Source: Anaerotignum sp. MSJ-24 | Lineage (GTDB): Bacteria > Bacillota > Clostridia > Lachnospirales > Anaerotignaceae | Assembly (NCBI RefSeq): GCF_018918145.1 | Contig: NZ_JAHLPX010000009.1 | Span: 1 to 64,000, forward strand | Length of the DNA stretch: 64,000 nt | Direction of reading: 5' to 3' | Shown here: piece by piece, positions 14,556-22,739 of the stretch | Numbering within the stretch: position 1 is the stretch's first letter | Layout of the letters: each line of letters starts with the position of its first letter | Made by a program: the position numbers and the translations under genes | Notes under the pieces: model-generated | The model's input: the letters and a program-made list of their open reading frames with translations, nothing else | Database searches by the model: none | Told to the model about the DNA's origin: nothing

Positions 14556-15572
14556 ATGACTTATGAAGAAGTACTTGAAAACGCAAAAAAGACTATGGCA
14601 CCAAAATGCAAGGTTTGTCCCGAATGCAACGGAATAGCGTGCAAAGGACAGGTTCCGGGAGCAGGCGGAGTTAAAAGCGGAAGGGCATTTACTGTATGCA
14701 GAGATTTTCTTAAATCGGTATATGTAAATATGGATACAATACATGAGGAAAAGGAAATTGATACATCGATTGAATTTTTAGGACATAAATTTGATGTGCC
14801 GTTCTTTATTGCACCTATCGGTGGCATGGCATTTAACTATACAAATTATCTTGATGAATCGGAATATTCAAAGGCTGTTGTTTTCGGCGCAAGAGCCTGC
14901 AATACCCTTGCTTTCACCGGTGACGGCCCTGATGACAGCTTTTTTCCGGCAACGCTCCCTATAATAAAGGAGGCAGACGGTATAGCAATATCAACAATAA
15001 AGCCTTGGGAATACGATAAGGTTATGCACCATGTAAGAAAGCTTGAGGAATGCGGAGCAATCGGATTTGCAATGGATGTTGACTCGGCCGCACTTGTCAA
15101 TCTTAAACTCATGGGTAAGCCGGTAACAACAAAATCCGTTGATGAGTATAAAAGAATTACATCAGCAACAAAGCTTCCGCTTATCATAAAGGGAATTATG
15201 ACGGCAAAGAGTGCGCTTAAGTGTGCAGATGCCGGTGCATACGGAATTATCGTTTCGACACATGGCGGAAGAGTTCTTGAGGATACTCCGGCACCTTGCT
15301 CGGTTGTTCCGGAAATACGAGAGGCTGTCGGTGACAGAATCAAGATACTTGTTGATGGCGGTATACGTTCCGGCTCCGATGTGTTCAAGGCTATCGCACT
15401 CGGTGCAGACGGTGTGCTTATCGGTAGACCTTATGCCATTGCGGCTCATGGCGGAAAGCAGGAAGGTGTTGAGATATACACAAGAAAGATTGCTGATGAG
15501 CTCAGAGAAATAATGATGATGACTGATTGTGCATCATTAAAGGATATAACAAGAGATAAAATAAGATTCTAA
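14556..15572 (+). CDS. FMN-dependent alpha-hydroxy-acid oxidase/dehydrogenase family protein
   Basis: 338 residues forming a TIM barrel. FMN-binding and catalytic blocks: FFIAPIGGMAFN, PLIIKGIMTAKSALKCADAG (active-site Lys), IIVSTHGGRVLEDTPAP (His and Arg of the HGGR motif) and KILVDGGIRSGSDVFKAIALGADGVLIGRP. The family oxidises L-lactate, glycolate or similar acids. It carries an N-terminal cysteine cluster, Cys18, 21, 24 and 29 (PKCKVCPECNGIACKG), common in clostridial members and suggestive of a metal or iron-sulphur site. Strong GGAGG start. The substrate is undetermined. Confidence 0.88.
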   Translation: MTYEEVLENAKKTMAPKCKVCPECNGIACKGQVPGAGGVKSGRAFTVCRDFLKSVYVNMDTIHEEKEIDTSIEFLGHKFDVPFFIAPIGGMAFNYTNYLDESEYSKAVVFGARACNTLAFTGDGPDDSFFPATLPIIKEADGIAISTIKPWEYDKVMHHVRKLEECGAIGFAMDVDSAALVNLKLMGKPVTTKSVDEYKRITSATKLPLIIKGIMTAKSALKCADAGAYGIIVSTHGGRVLEDTPAPCSVVPEIREAVGDRIKILVDGGIRSGSDVFKAIALGADGVLIGRPYAIAAHGGKQEGVEIYTRKIADELREIMMMTDCASLKDITRDKIRF

Positions 15573-15577
15573 AAAAT

Positions 15578-15622
15578 ATCCCCTTCGTCAATGCTTATAG
15601 CATGATGAAGGGGATTTATCGT
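15578..15622 (+). terminator. terminator between convergent genes
   Basis: Stem ATCCCCTTCGTCA/TGATGAAGGGGAT with a 12-base loop; A runs on one side and Ts on the other let it act in both directions. Confidence 0.85.
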
Positions 15623-15628
15623 TTTTGA

Positions 15629-16855
15629 TTAAGATGCGATATTGCCTACACCAAGATAAGGTGCGGGATTTGTATGAGCTCCGTTTACACGAACCTCAAA
15701 GTGGCAATGGTTGCCTGTTGAGTTACCTGTACTTCCGATTTTTGCAATCTGCTGTCCTCTTGATACTGTATCGCCTTTTGAAACCGTAAGGCTTGAGTTA
15801 TGGCCGTAAAGAGTAACAAGACCGCTACCATGGCTTATCATTACCGTATTTCCGTAACCGTTCATCCAGCCGGCATAAATAACCGTTCCGGCTTCTGCTG
15901 CAACAACTGCCGAACCGTATGATGCAGGAATGTCATAGCCAGTGTGGAATTCCGTACCGGAACCTATAGGTCTGCTTCTGGAAACATATCCGCTTGAAAG
16001 ACTTGAGCTTGATGCAGCTCTTGAAGGAACGGGCCAGTTGAGAGTGCCGCCGGTATATACATATGTAGACTGAGTTGATGCCGAATTATTTGCTCTTGCT
16101 TTAGCTTCTGCCGCAGCCTGTTCGGCAAGAAGCTTGTTGATAAGAGCCTGAGCTTCTTCGCTTGCCTTTTCGTTGCTGGCAACAATTTCGTTATATTTAG
16201 CCTCATCCTGAACGTATGAGTTATAAAGCGCCTGTTTTTCTTCAAGAATTCCGTTTAATTCATTACGTTTGTCCTCTGCAACGCTGAGAAGATATTCGGA
16301 TTGTTCACGTTCTTCACGGATTTCTTCTGTTCTTTTGGAGATTTCCTCCTGTGTTTTTGTAAGCTCGTCGAGCATTGTGTTGTCGTATGACATTATGTCA
16401 TCCATATACTGGACTCTTCTTATCATATCGCCGAAGTTTTCGGAGGTAAGAACTATTTCGAGATAGCTTAAATCACTGTTTTCGTAGAAATACTGCATTC
16501 TTCCGGAAAGTGTTTCAAACTGCTGTTCACGTTTTTGGGTTGCTTCTTCGTATGCCTGCTTGGATTCTTCAAGACGCTGGTTTACGTCGTCAAGGTCTGC
16601 CTGTGCTTCATCAACTTCACGCTGTGCGGCATTAACAACGGCATCCATGGCCTGTATTTCAGACATAACGTTTTCCTGTTTCTTCTGAGCCTCTGCAAGC
16701 TTTGATTTCGCATCCTTTGTTTGCTGGGCAAGATTGTTTCTTTCCTTCTGGAGTTCAGAAAGTGATTTTGCCGAAACAGATGTGTTTGGCAATGCGCTAA
16801 TCGAAAGAGATATTGCGGCAACTATTGCCAGTATGTATTTCATAGATTTTTTCAC
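15629..16855 (-). CDS. EnvC/NlpD-like murein hydrolase activator, M23 peptidase domain
   Basis: 408 residues from GTG at 16855 (AAGGTG six bases upstream). Signal peptide MKKSMKYILAIVAAISLSIS to about SVSA. Residues ~32-250 are a long coiled coil (ELQKERNNLAQQTKDAKSKL onward). The C-terminal LytM/M23 domain keeps the zinc ligands: HTGYD (~303), YGH in TLYGHNSS and HCHFEV (~382). With all ligands present it may be an active endopeptidase on peptidoglycan cross-links rather than only an activator. Secreted or wall-associated, probably for daughter-cell separation or wall growth. Monocistronic. Confidence 0.93.
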   Translation of the reverse strand: MKKSMKYILAIVAAISLSISALPNTSVSAKSLSELQKERNNLAQQTKDAKSKLAEAQKKQENVMSEIQAMDAVVNAAQREVDEAQADLDDVNQRLEESKQAYEEATQKREQQFETLSGRMQYFYENSDLSYLEIVLTSENFGDMIRRVQYMDDIMSYDNTMLDELTKTQEEISKRTEEIREEREQSEYLLSVAEDKRNELNGILEEKQALYNSYVQDEAKYNEIVASNEKASEEAQALINKLLAEQAAAEAKARANNSASTQSTYVYTGGTLNWPVPSRAASSSSLSSGYVSRSRPIGSGTEFHTGYDIPASYGSAVVAAEAGTVIYAGWMNGYGNTVMISHGSGLVTLYGHNSSLTVSKGDTVSRGQQIAKIGSTGNSTGNHCHFEVRVNGAHTNPAPYLGVGNIAS

Positions 16856-17121
16856 TTTATCACCTTACTTTATTTTTTGTCTGTTTATCATTATACAACA
16901 TAAAAACACATAAAAAAAGAGAATTATATTAAAAACAGCATTTGTTTACAAATTGTTAATAAATTTGTAATAATTATTGTCGTTTTTTTACTACTAATTA
17001 TAAGCTAATTGAATTTTAATTTAAAATCGTTTTATTGAATGAATATTTATGTTATAATGAAATTTAATCGCAGAATGAGATTTTTGCAAACAGTTTAAAT
17101 AACCGTAACGGAGGTATAATT

Positions 17122-17574
17122 ATGGCTTTAAGAAAAATAAGAACAGGTAACGATCCCGTTTTAAGAAAAATATGTAAACCTGTAAACGAAATTACAAAAT
17201 CAACACTTGATCTTCTTGATGACATGGCAGATACAATGTATGATGCCGACGGAGTAGGTCTTGCGGCTCCTCAGGTTGGTATACTCAGAAGAGCGGTTGT
17301 TATTGACATCGGAAACGGTCTTGTTGAGCTTATCAATCCGGAAATACTCGAAACTGCCGGTTTACAGTCCGGCGATGAAGGTTGCTTAAGCATTCCCGGA
17401 GCAACAGCAGAGGTTGAACGTCCCGATTATGCAAAGGTAAAAGCTCTTAACAGAAATGGAGAAGAAATAATCGTTGAAGGCAGAGGACTTATGGCAAGAG
17501 CATTATGCCATGAACTTGATCATCTTGACGGAATTCTTTACATTGATAAAGCCAAGGGTGAAATTAAATATTAA
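17122..17574 (+). CDS. def: peptide deformylase
   Basis: 150 residues with all three deformylase motifs: GVGLAAPQVG (44-53), EGCLSIPG (87-94, Cys metal ligand) and HELDHLDG (130-137). It removes the formyl group from new N-terminal methionines, using Fe2+ or Zn2+. GGAGG precedes the ATG. fmt follows after 24 bases, the usual def-fmt operon, so addition and removal of formyl groups are produced together. The upstream spacer has a TATAAT box at 17053-17058. Confidence 0.98.
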   Translation: MALRKIRTGNDPVLRKICKPVNEITKSTLDLLDDMADTMYDADGVGLAAPQVGILRRAVVIDIGNGLVELINPEILETAGLQSGDEGCLSIPGATAEVERPDYAKVKALNRNGEEIIVEGRGLMARALCHELDHLDGILYIDKAKGEIKY

Positions 17575-17598
17575 TTGATTAGTTAAAGGAGAAATGCT

Positions 17599-18525
17599 AT
17601 GAGAGTAATTTTTATGGGAACTCCGGATTTTGCCGTTCCTACTCTGGAGGCTTTGATTGAAAAACATGAAGTTCTTGCGGTTGTTACACAGCCGGATAAG
17701 CCGAAGGGAAGAGGCAAAAAGATGGTTTTTCCCGTTGTAAAGGAAAAAGCACTCGAACACAATATAACGGTTTATCAGCCGCAGAAGGTCAAAACACCGG
17801 AATTTGTTGAAATACTCAAAGAATATCAGCCGGACATTATGGTTGTTGTTGCCTTCGGACAGATATTGTCCGAGGAAATACTCAATATTCCCAAATACGG
17901 CTGTATAAATGTGCATGGTTCTATACTTCCGCAGTACAGAGGAGCCGCACCTATACAGTGGTCGATTATTAACGGCGAAGAGTTCGGCGGAGTTACAACA
18001 ATGTATATGGCAAAGGGACTCGACAGCGGAGATATGATATTAAAGGCAAAAGAAAAGATTAAGCCTGACGATACCTATGGTTCGTTATATGACAGACTTT
18101 CCGTTATCGGGGCTGATCTGCTTATAAAAACTCTTGATTTAATCGAAAATGGTGAAGTCAAAAGAATACCTCAGAATGATGACGAGGCTACCTTTGCACC
18201 TATGATTAAGCCTGAGCTTGAGCATATTAACTGGAACGGAAAAAATACAGATATTGTTAATCTGATAAAAGGACTTAATCCACAGCCTGTTGCATATACT
18301 ATGCTCAATGACGAAAAGCTTAAAATATGGTTTGCGGAAACGATTGACGGGGATTATAACGGAGAACCGGGAACTATCGTTGATGTAAGAAAAAGAGATT
18401 TTGTTGTCATGACTGCCGAAGGTGCCGTTGCTGTTAAAGAGGTTCAGGCACAGGGCGGAAAGAGAATGTCTGCCGATGCTTATATGAGAGGCCATGCCAT
18501 AGAAAAAGGCACAATTTTGAAATAA
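17599..18525 (+). CDS. fmt: methionyl-tRNA formyltransferase
   Basis: 308 residues. Formyl-transferase domain with MGTPDFAVPTLEAL at the N-terminus, the catalytic block NVHGSILPQYRGAAPIQW, and TMYMAKGLDSGDMI; the C-terminal OB-like domain (~205-308) contacts tRNA. It formylates Met-tRNA(fMet) with 10-formyl-THF for initiation. Located between def and a Zn peptidase gene with short gaps (24 and 15 bases), so probably one transcript. Confidence 0.98.
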   Translation: MRVIFMGTPDFAVPTLEALIEKHEVLAVVTQPDKPKGRGKKMVFPVVKEKALEHNITVYQPQKVKTPEFVEILKEYQPDIMVVVAFGQILSEEILNIPKYGCINVHGSILPQYRGAAPIQWSIINGEEFGGVTTMYMAKGLDSGDMILKAKEKIKPDDTYGSLYDRLSVIGADLLIKTLDLIENGEVKRIPQNDDEATFAPMIKPELEHINWNGKNTDIVNLIKGLNPQPVAYTMLNDEKLKIWFAETIDGDYNGEPGTIVDVRKRDFVVMTAEGAVAVKEVQAQGGKRMSADAYMRGHAIEKGTILK

Positions 18526-18540
18526 ACAGGAGGCGGTTTT

Positions 18541-19248
18541 ATGTTTTATTATATTGATTGGACATATATCGTTCTGGTAATACCTGCAATGATTCTTGCA
18601 CTATATGCACAGAATAAGGTTAATTCCACATTTAAAAAATATTCAAGGGTTGCATCACGCAGCGGAATGACTGGAGCACAGGCGGCAAGAAGATTAATGG
18701 AGCTTAACGGAATATATGACGTAAGCATAGAAAGAGTTTCGGGAAATCTCACAGACCATTATGACCCGTCGAAAAAAGTTCTGCGACTTTCGGACAGTGT
18801 TTATTCCGATACATCGGTTGCGGCTATCGGTGTTGCCGCACATGAAACCGGACATGCCATTCAGCATGCAAGAGGATATGTACCGCTTACATTGAGAACG
18901 GTAATGGTTCCGCTTGCAAACTTAGGCTCAACACTTTCAATGCCGTTGATTTTCCTCGGAATATTGTTCAGCTTCAGCTCGGTAATGGGCAACACAATGA
19001 TTAATCTCGGAATACTTCTTTTCGGATTGTCGGTTGTGTTTACTATTATTACTCTTCCTGTCGAGTTCAATGCATCAAGAAGAGCGGTTGCATGTCTTGG
19101 TGACAGCGGAATACTTTATGATGATGAAATCGGCGGAGTTAAAAAGGTGCTTTCGGCGGCGGCAATGACTTACGTTGCGTCAACGGCAGTTGCACTTGCC
19201 AACTTCCTCAGACTTATAATTATATTCGGAGGAAGAAGGAGAGATTAG
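18541..19248 (+). CDS. YugP-like zinc membrane metallopeptidase (Zn_peptidase_2)
   Basis: 235 residues. An N-terminal membrane helix, then VASRSGMTGAQAARRLMELN, and the zinc motif HETGH at 101-105 in AAHETGHAIQHARGYVP. Two further helices follow (~120-170), then PVEFNASRRAV, a second conserved family block with the third ligand. Members are integral-membrane proteases of unknown substrate, often placed after def-fmt-like genes as here. GGAGG precedes the ATG. Confidence 0.93.
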   Translation: MFYYIDWTYIVLVIPAMILALYAQNKVNSTFKKYSRVASRSGMTGAQAARRLMELNGIYDVSIERVSGNLTDHYDPSKKVLRLSDSVYSDTSVAAIGVAAHETGHAIQHARGYVPLTLRTVMVPLANLGSTLSMPLIFLGILFSFSSVMGNTMINLGILLFGLSVVFTIITLPVEFNASRRAVACLGDSGILYDDEIGGVKKVLSAAAMTYVASTAVALANFLRLIIIFGGRRRD

Positions 19249-19254
19249 AAACTT

Positions 19255-19449
19255 AAGTCGAAATTAGGATTTCGACTTGCTTAAACATAAGCATGAATAG
19301 CTCATTCCATCGGCTAAAGCCTTGAAACTCGCTATTCTCCTCGACGGGAGTGAATCCCGTCTATTGACCGCACAAGAAAGTGCGGCGGCGAAGCCGCTTT
19401 TGCTTTTTCAAAGCAAAAGTCATGACTGGATGGATTCCACTTAGGAAAC
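19255..19449. repeat. modular palindromic intergenic repeat, copy A
   Basis: A chain of short hairpins: AAGTCGAAAT-TAGG-ATTTCGACTT (19255-19278), GACGGGA/TCCCGTC, CCGCAC/GTGCGG, CGGCGAAGCCG and TTTTGC/GCAAAA, ending in GTCATGAC. The block 19291-19329 recurs at 35059-35097 with two mismatches. The first hairpin can also terminate the def-fmt-peptidase transcript. No gene is supported here. Confidence 0.75.
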
Positions 19450-19556
19450 TCTTTGTTTCCTAATACTTTCCGCTTAAATTATCGGTCTATATTCTTTGAA
19501 TATAGGCCGTTTTTATGTCTGCAATTTTATTGCGGATATTTTTTTTGAAAAAACTA

Positions 19557-19605
19557 TTGACATGAAACTGTATTATTGTATAATTGTATTAAGTGATTAG
19601 TACAA
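19557..19605 (+). promoter_or_regulatory. promoter with overlapping GntR (YtrA-type) operator
   Basis: TTGACA (19557-19562), a 16-base spacer, then TATAAT (19579-19584). Directly after the -10 box lies an inverted repeat, TTGTATTA-N6-TAGTACAA (19584-19605; 7 of 8 positions match). This is the expected place and form of an autoregulatory operator for the GntR gene it precedes. Confidence 0.75.
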
Positions 19606-19635
19606 AGATACACTTAAACAAAAAGGAGTGATTAT

Positions 19636-20007
19636 ATGGCATGGACATTTAAAGATGACAGACCGATATACTCTCAGCTTGTAGAGCAGATTAAAATAAA
19701 AATCATTTCCAGCGAATGGGAGCTCGGCGGCAGACTTTCATCTGTAAGAGAGCTTGCAGAACAGGCCGGAGTAAATCCGAATACAATGCAGAGAGCATTG
19801 GCTGAATTGGAGAGAGATGGTCTTGTTCATTCAAAAAGAACGAGCGGACGATTTGTTACGGAGGATGAGGACATGATAAAAGGTGTAAGAGAAGCGGTTG
19901 CCGCAGAAAATATAGCCGCTTTTATGGAAAGCATGAAAAGGCTCGGTTTTACCGAAAGCGAAATTATGGATGAATTTAAAAAAGCGGTAAGTCAGCAGAC
20001 AGTCTGA
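19636..20007 (+). CDS. GntR family regulator, YtrA subfamily
   Basis: 123 residues: an N-terminal winged HTH (PIYSQLVEQIKIKIISSEWELG, VRELAEQAGVNPNTMQRALAEL, SGRFVTED) and only a short C-terminal helical part, the size and form of YtrA-type regulators. These normally repress the ABC operon they head and respond to cell-wall or antibiotic stress. The inverted repeat over the promoter (19584-19605) is its likely site. AAGGAG precedes the ATG. Confidence 0.9.
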   Translation: MAWTFKDDRPIYSQLVEQIKIKIISSEWELGGRLSSVRELAEQAGVNPNTMQRALAELERDGLVHSKRTSGRFVTEDEDMIKGVREAVAAENIAAFMESMKRLGFTESEIMDEFKKAVSQQTV

Positions 20008-20036
20008 TTATATAAAAATAAAGGGAGGAATTTATA

Positions 20037-20738
20037 ATGACTGAATTCGTATTGGAATGCACCGGTGTTTCTAAAAAATACGGAAAAAAAGAAGTATTGA
20101 AAAATATAAATTTACAGCTTGAAAGAGGAAAGATAATAGGTCTTCTCGGACCGAACGGAAGCGGCAAAACAACTCTTATCAAAATAATAAACGGACTTCT
20201 TACCGCAGACGAAGGTGATATAAAGGTAAGCGGCGAACAAATAGGCATAGAAAGCAAAAAGATAATTTCTTATCTTCCCGACAGAACATATCTGGCGGAT
20301 TGGATGAAGGTTAAGGATATTGTAGGAATGTTTGACGATTTTTATAAGGATTTCAGCAGAGAAAAGGCTGAGGATATGCTTAAAAGACTGAATATAAATG
20401 AGGACGACAGACTTAAAACTCTTTCAAAGGGAAATAAAGAAAAGGTTCAGCTTATACTCGTTATGAGCAGACAGGCACAGCTTTATCTTCTTGATGAGCC
20501 TATCGGCGGAGTTGACCCTGCGGCAAGAGATTATATTCTTAATACTATAATTACTAACTACAATCCGGATGCCAGTGTCGTAATATCCACACATCTCATA
20601 TCTGATGTTGAAAAGGTTCTTGATGAGGCAATTTTTATCAATAACGGTGAAATAGTATTGCACGAATCTGTTGATGATATCAGAGAAAAATATTCAACAT
20701 CTGTTGACGGTTATTTTAGGGAGGTATTCAAATGTTAA
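20037..20738 (+). CDS. ABC transporter ATP-binding protein (YtrB-like)
   Basis: 233 residues. Walker A GPNGSGKTT (~39-47), a modified signature (LSKGNKEKVQLILVMSR in place of LSGGQ), Walker B LYLLDEPIGGVDPA and the H-loop VISTHLISD. It energises the membrane partner encoded next, whose ATG overlaps its end by 7 bases. It belongs to the GntR-controlled operon. The LSKGN signature is normal for the YtrB/EcsA-like branch; substrate unknown, either export or a stress-sensing role. Confidence 0.92.
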   Translation: MTEFVLECTGVSKKYGKKEVLKNINLQLERGKIIGLLGPNGSGKTTLIKIINGLLTADEGDIKVSGEQIGIESKKIISYLPDRTYLADWMKVKDIVGMFDDFYKDFSREKAEDMLKRLNINEDDRLKTLSKGNKEKVQLILVMSRQAQLYLLDEPIGGVDPAARDYILNTIITNYNPDASVVISTHLISDVEKVLDEAIFINNGEIVLHESVDDIREKYSTSVDGYFREVFKC

Positions 20739-21565
20739 GCAAATTATTGAAATATGAATTTAAGGCAACTTCAAGAGTATTTTTGCCTGCATATGCGGTT
20801 TTACTTATTGCGGGAGCAATACAAAAAATAATGCTTCAGTTCGGTTTTTATAATAAGGATATGGGAGTGTTTTCAAAGATTTTAGGTTCAATCGTTCCGT
20901 CATTATTAGGTGCGGCTGTTGTTGCAATATTTGTTGTTACACTTGTCGTTATGATAAACAGATTCAGAAAAAGCCTTTTGGGAAGAGAAGGATACCTTAT
21001 GTTTACTCTTCCGGTTAATACATCTCAGCTCATATTGTCAAAGGCGATAGCTGTGCTTGCTTGGGCAATTCTTTCGTGCATAATCGGTTTGATAACAGTA
21101 GTTATATTGGTTTATGACACTGACTTTGTGAACTTTGTGAATGATGCAATTGGCTTAGTCGGAGAAGCATCAAGACAGGCAGGTGCATCTAATGTGGTTT
21201 TATTCTTTATTGAAACTGTTTTAACCTTTATATTCGGAATAGTCAATCTTACATTTATGATTTATCTGTGCCTTTCGATTGGACAGCTTTCCAATAAACA
21301 CAGAGGGCTTTGTGCAATAGGTGCATTTGTTGGAATAAACTTTGTTCTTAGAAATATTATTTTAGCTATTATATCAAATGTACTGTTTACAGATAAATTT
21401 GTACCGCCGTTCTATTTATGCGGATATGATACAGAGTCGATAGTGGGTATATTGCAAATGATGAATGCTTTTATGTTAGCAGGTCTGGTAATTGTAATAA
21501 TCGAGCTTTTGATATATTTCTTTATCACTAAATATATACTTTCAAACAAGCTTAATCTTGAGTAA
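20732..21565 (+). CDS. ABC-2 type membrane permease
   Basis: 277 residues with six predicted helices, for example VFLPAYAVLLIAGAIQKIML, LLGAAVVAIFVVTLVVMI and the last segment ending ELLIYFFITKYIL. The N-terminal MLSKLLKYEFKATSR is typical of the ABC-2 permeases paired with YtrB-like ATPases. Start overlaps the ATPase gene, so the two subunits are coupled. Transported substrate unknown. Confidence 0.88.
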   Translation: MLSKLLKYEFKATSRVFLPAYAVLLIAGAIQKIMLQFGFYNKDMGVFSKILGSIVPSLLGAAVVAIFVVTLVVMINRFRKSLLGREGYLMFTLPVNTSQLILSKAIAVLAWAILSCIIGLITVVILVYDTDFVNFVNDAIGLVGEASRQAGASNVVLFFIETVLTFIFGIVNLTFMIYLCLSIGQLSNKHRGLCAIGAFVGINFVLRNIILAIISNVLFTDKFVPPFYLCGYDTESIVGILQMMNAFMLAGLVIVIIELLIYFFITKYILSNKLNLE

Positions 21566-21598
21566 AATAAATGGGACTGTAAAAAACTCCACTGACAG

Positions 21599-21636
21599 AA
21601 AAATCGCCCAGACCGTGAGGTCTGAGCGATTTTTTG
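21599..21636 (+). terminator. terminator of the GntR-ABC operon
   Basis: Stem AAAATCGCCCAGACC/GGTCTGAGCGATTTT, four-base loop GTGA, then Ts. Confidence 0.9.
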
Positions 21637-21718
21637 GTATAATAATTATGTGACTAAATAACAATACCAATTCTATTAAAAATATAATATAGGAAGGTTT
21701 AAGTGTCGTAGAAATAGA

Positions 21719-21736
21719 CCGCTAAAATTTTAGCGG
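21719..21736. terminator. weak hairpin downstream of the stalk-domain gene
   Basis: Perfect palindrome CCGCTAAAATTTTAGCGG lying 16 bases past the stop of the - strand gene. The T run is poor, so termination is likely but inefficient. Confidence 0.45.
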
Positions 21737-21751
21737 CCTAAATTGAATACA

Positions 21752-22714
21752 TTACTTTTGGACTTCAGTGGTAATATAAACTGTTTGGGTTGTATTATCC
21801 CAAATAATATCTTCACTGGGGATATTGTAAATTCGACACATATCTCTTAAAGAAACAAACATACGTCCATCATGCACTTCCGCAGCATTTTTTAATACAT
21901 TTTCTTCTCCATTGATGTGCATTACATTTGCTCTGGCAATAATAGATACATAATCATATCCGTATAAAATACTTGCTTCTTTACGGCTATTATCCCAAAG
22001 AACCTTTGTGCCGGGGAATACCTCGGTAACTTCTCTGATGGGTAACATTGTATACCCATTTTTAGAAATAAAAGCGGGTACTTTAAGTGCTTTTTCAATC
22101 TCATTTACACAGAATGTTTTTTCGTTTATTTGGATTTTAATATCCAACTTTTCTTTTTCTACTTGGAGCTTGTGTTCTTCGATTTCTACAAAATCAGATA
22201 CTACAGGAATCACTTCTGTATCAGAGTTAGAAGATGCGTATAATGAATAGGTACGAAGACGAACCCTATTTGTATTTTGTATCAACGTCAAATTTGTTAA
22301 AGTAAAAGATTCTATTTTATTTGGATCACTCTCTTTAATAGTAACAATCAGATTGCCATCAGCAGATTTATACTCAACCTTCAGATTATTGTTAAAGTTT
22401 TTGACTGATTCACTTTGCTCAAACATAAGATTAAAAGAATTTTTTTCATCTTCAACAGAGAGTGGTTTGTTTTTTACAGAAAAAATAAACTCCTGGTTAG
22501 CAGAGAATGTATCCTTTGAAGTTTCTTTAATCAGAATTTCATCTATCGGAATTAGTTCTTGATTATCGAAAGCAACTGTTCTTTCAGCTTCAACAGTAAT
22601 TGGATATTTGGAATCACTAATTATTTCTACATTTTTTTCAGCTGCAAATCCTGTCATTGGAAAAGAGATAATAATAAAGCATATTATAGATATAAATTTA
22701 TGTATTCTTTTCAA
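21752..22714 (-). CDS. secreted stalk-domain (copper amine oxidase N-like) protein
   Basis: 320 residues from TTG at 22714, with GGGGG seven bases upstream. Signal peptide MKRIHKFISIICFIIISFPM ending near GFAA. The C-terminal ~110 residues are the copper amine oxidase N1 stalk domain: GYTMLPIREVTEVFPGTKVLWD, INGEENVLKNAAEVHDGRMFVSLRDMC and VYITTE. This domain is a wall or surface module, not an oxidase. The N-terminal ~190 residues are beta-rich and not recognised. No operon partner. Confidence 0.85.
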   Translation of the reverse strand: MKRIHKFISIICFIIISFPMTGFAAEKNVEIISDSKYPITVEAERTVAFDNQELIPIDEILIKETSKDTFSANQEFIFSVKNKPLSVEDEKNSFNLMFEQSESVKNFNNNLKVEYKSADGNLIVTIKESDPNKIESFTLTNLTLIQNTNRVRLRTYSLYASSNSDTEVIPVVSDFVEIEEHKLQVEKEKLDIKIQINEKTFCVNEIEKALKVPAFISKNGYTMLPIREVTEVFPGTKVLWDNSRKEASILYGYDYVSIIARANVMHINGEENVLKNAAEVHDGRMFVSLRDMCRIYNIPSEDIIWDNTTQTVYITTEVQK

Positions 22715-22739
22715 AGAAAAACCCCCTTTGTAGCATCCT

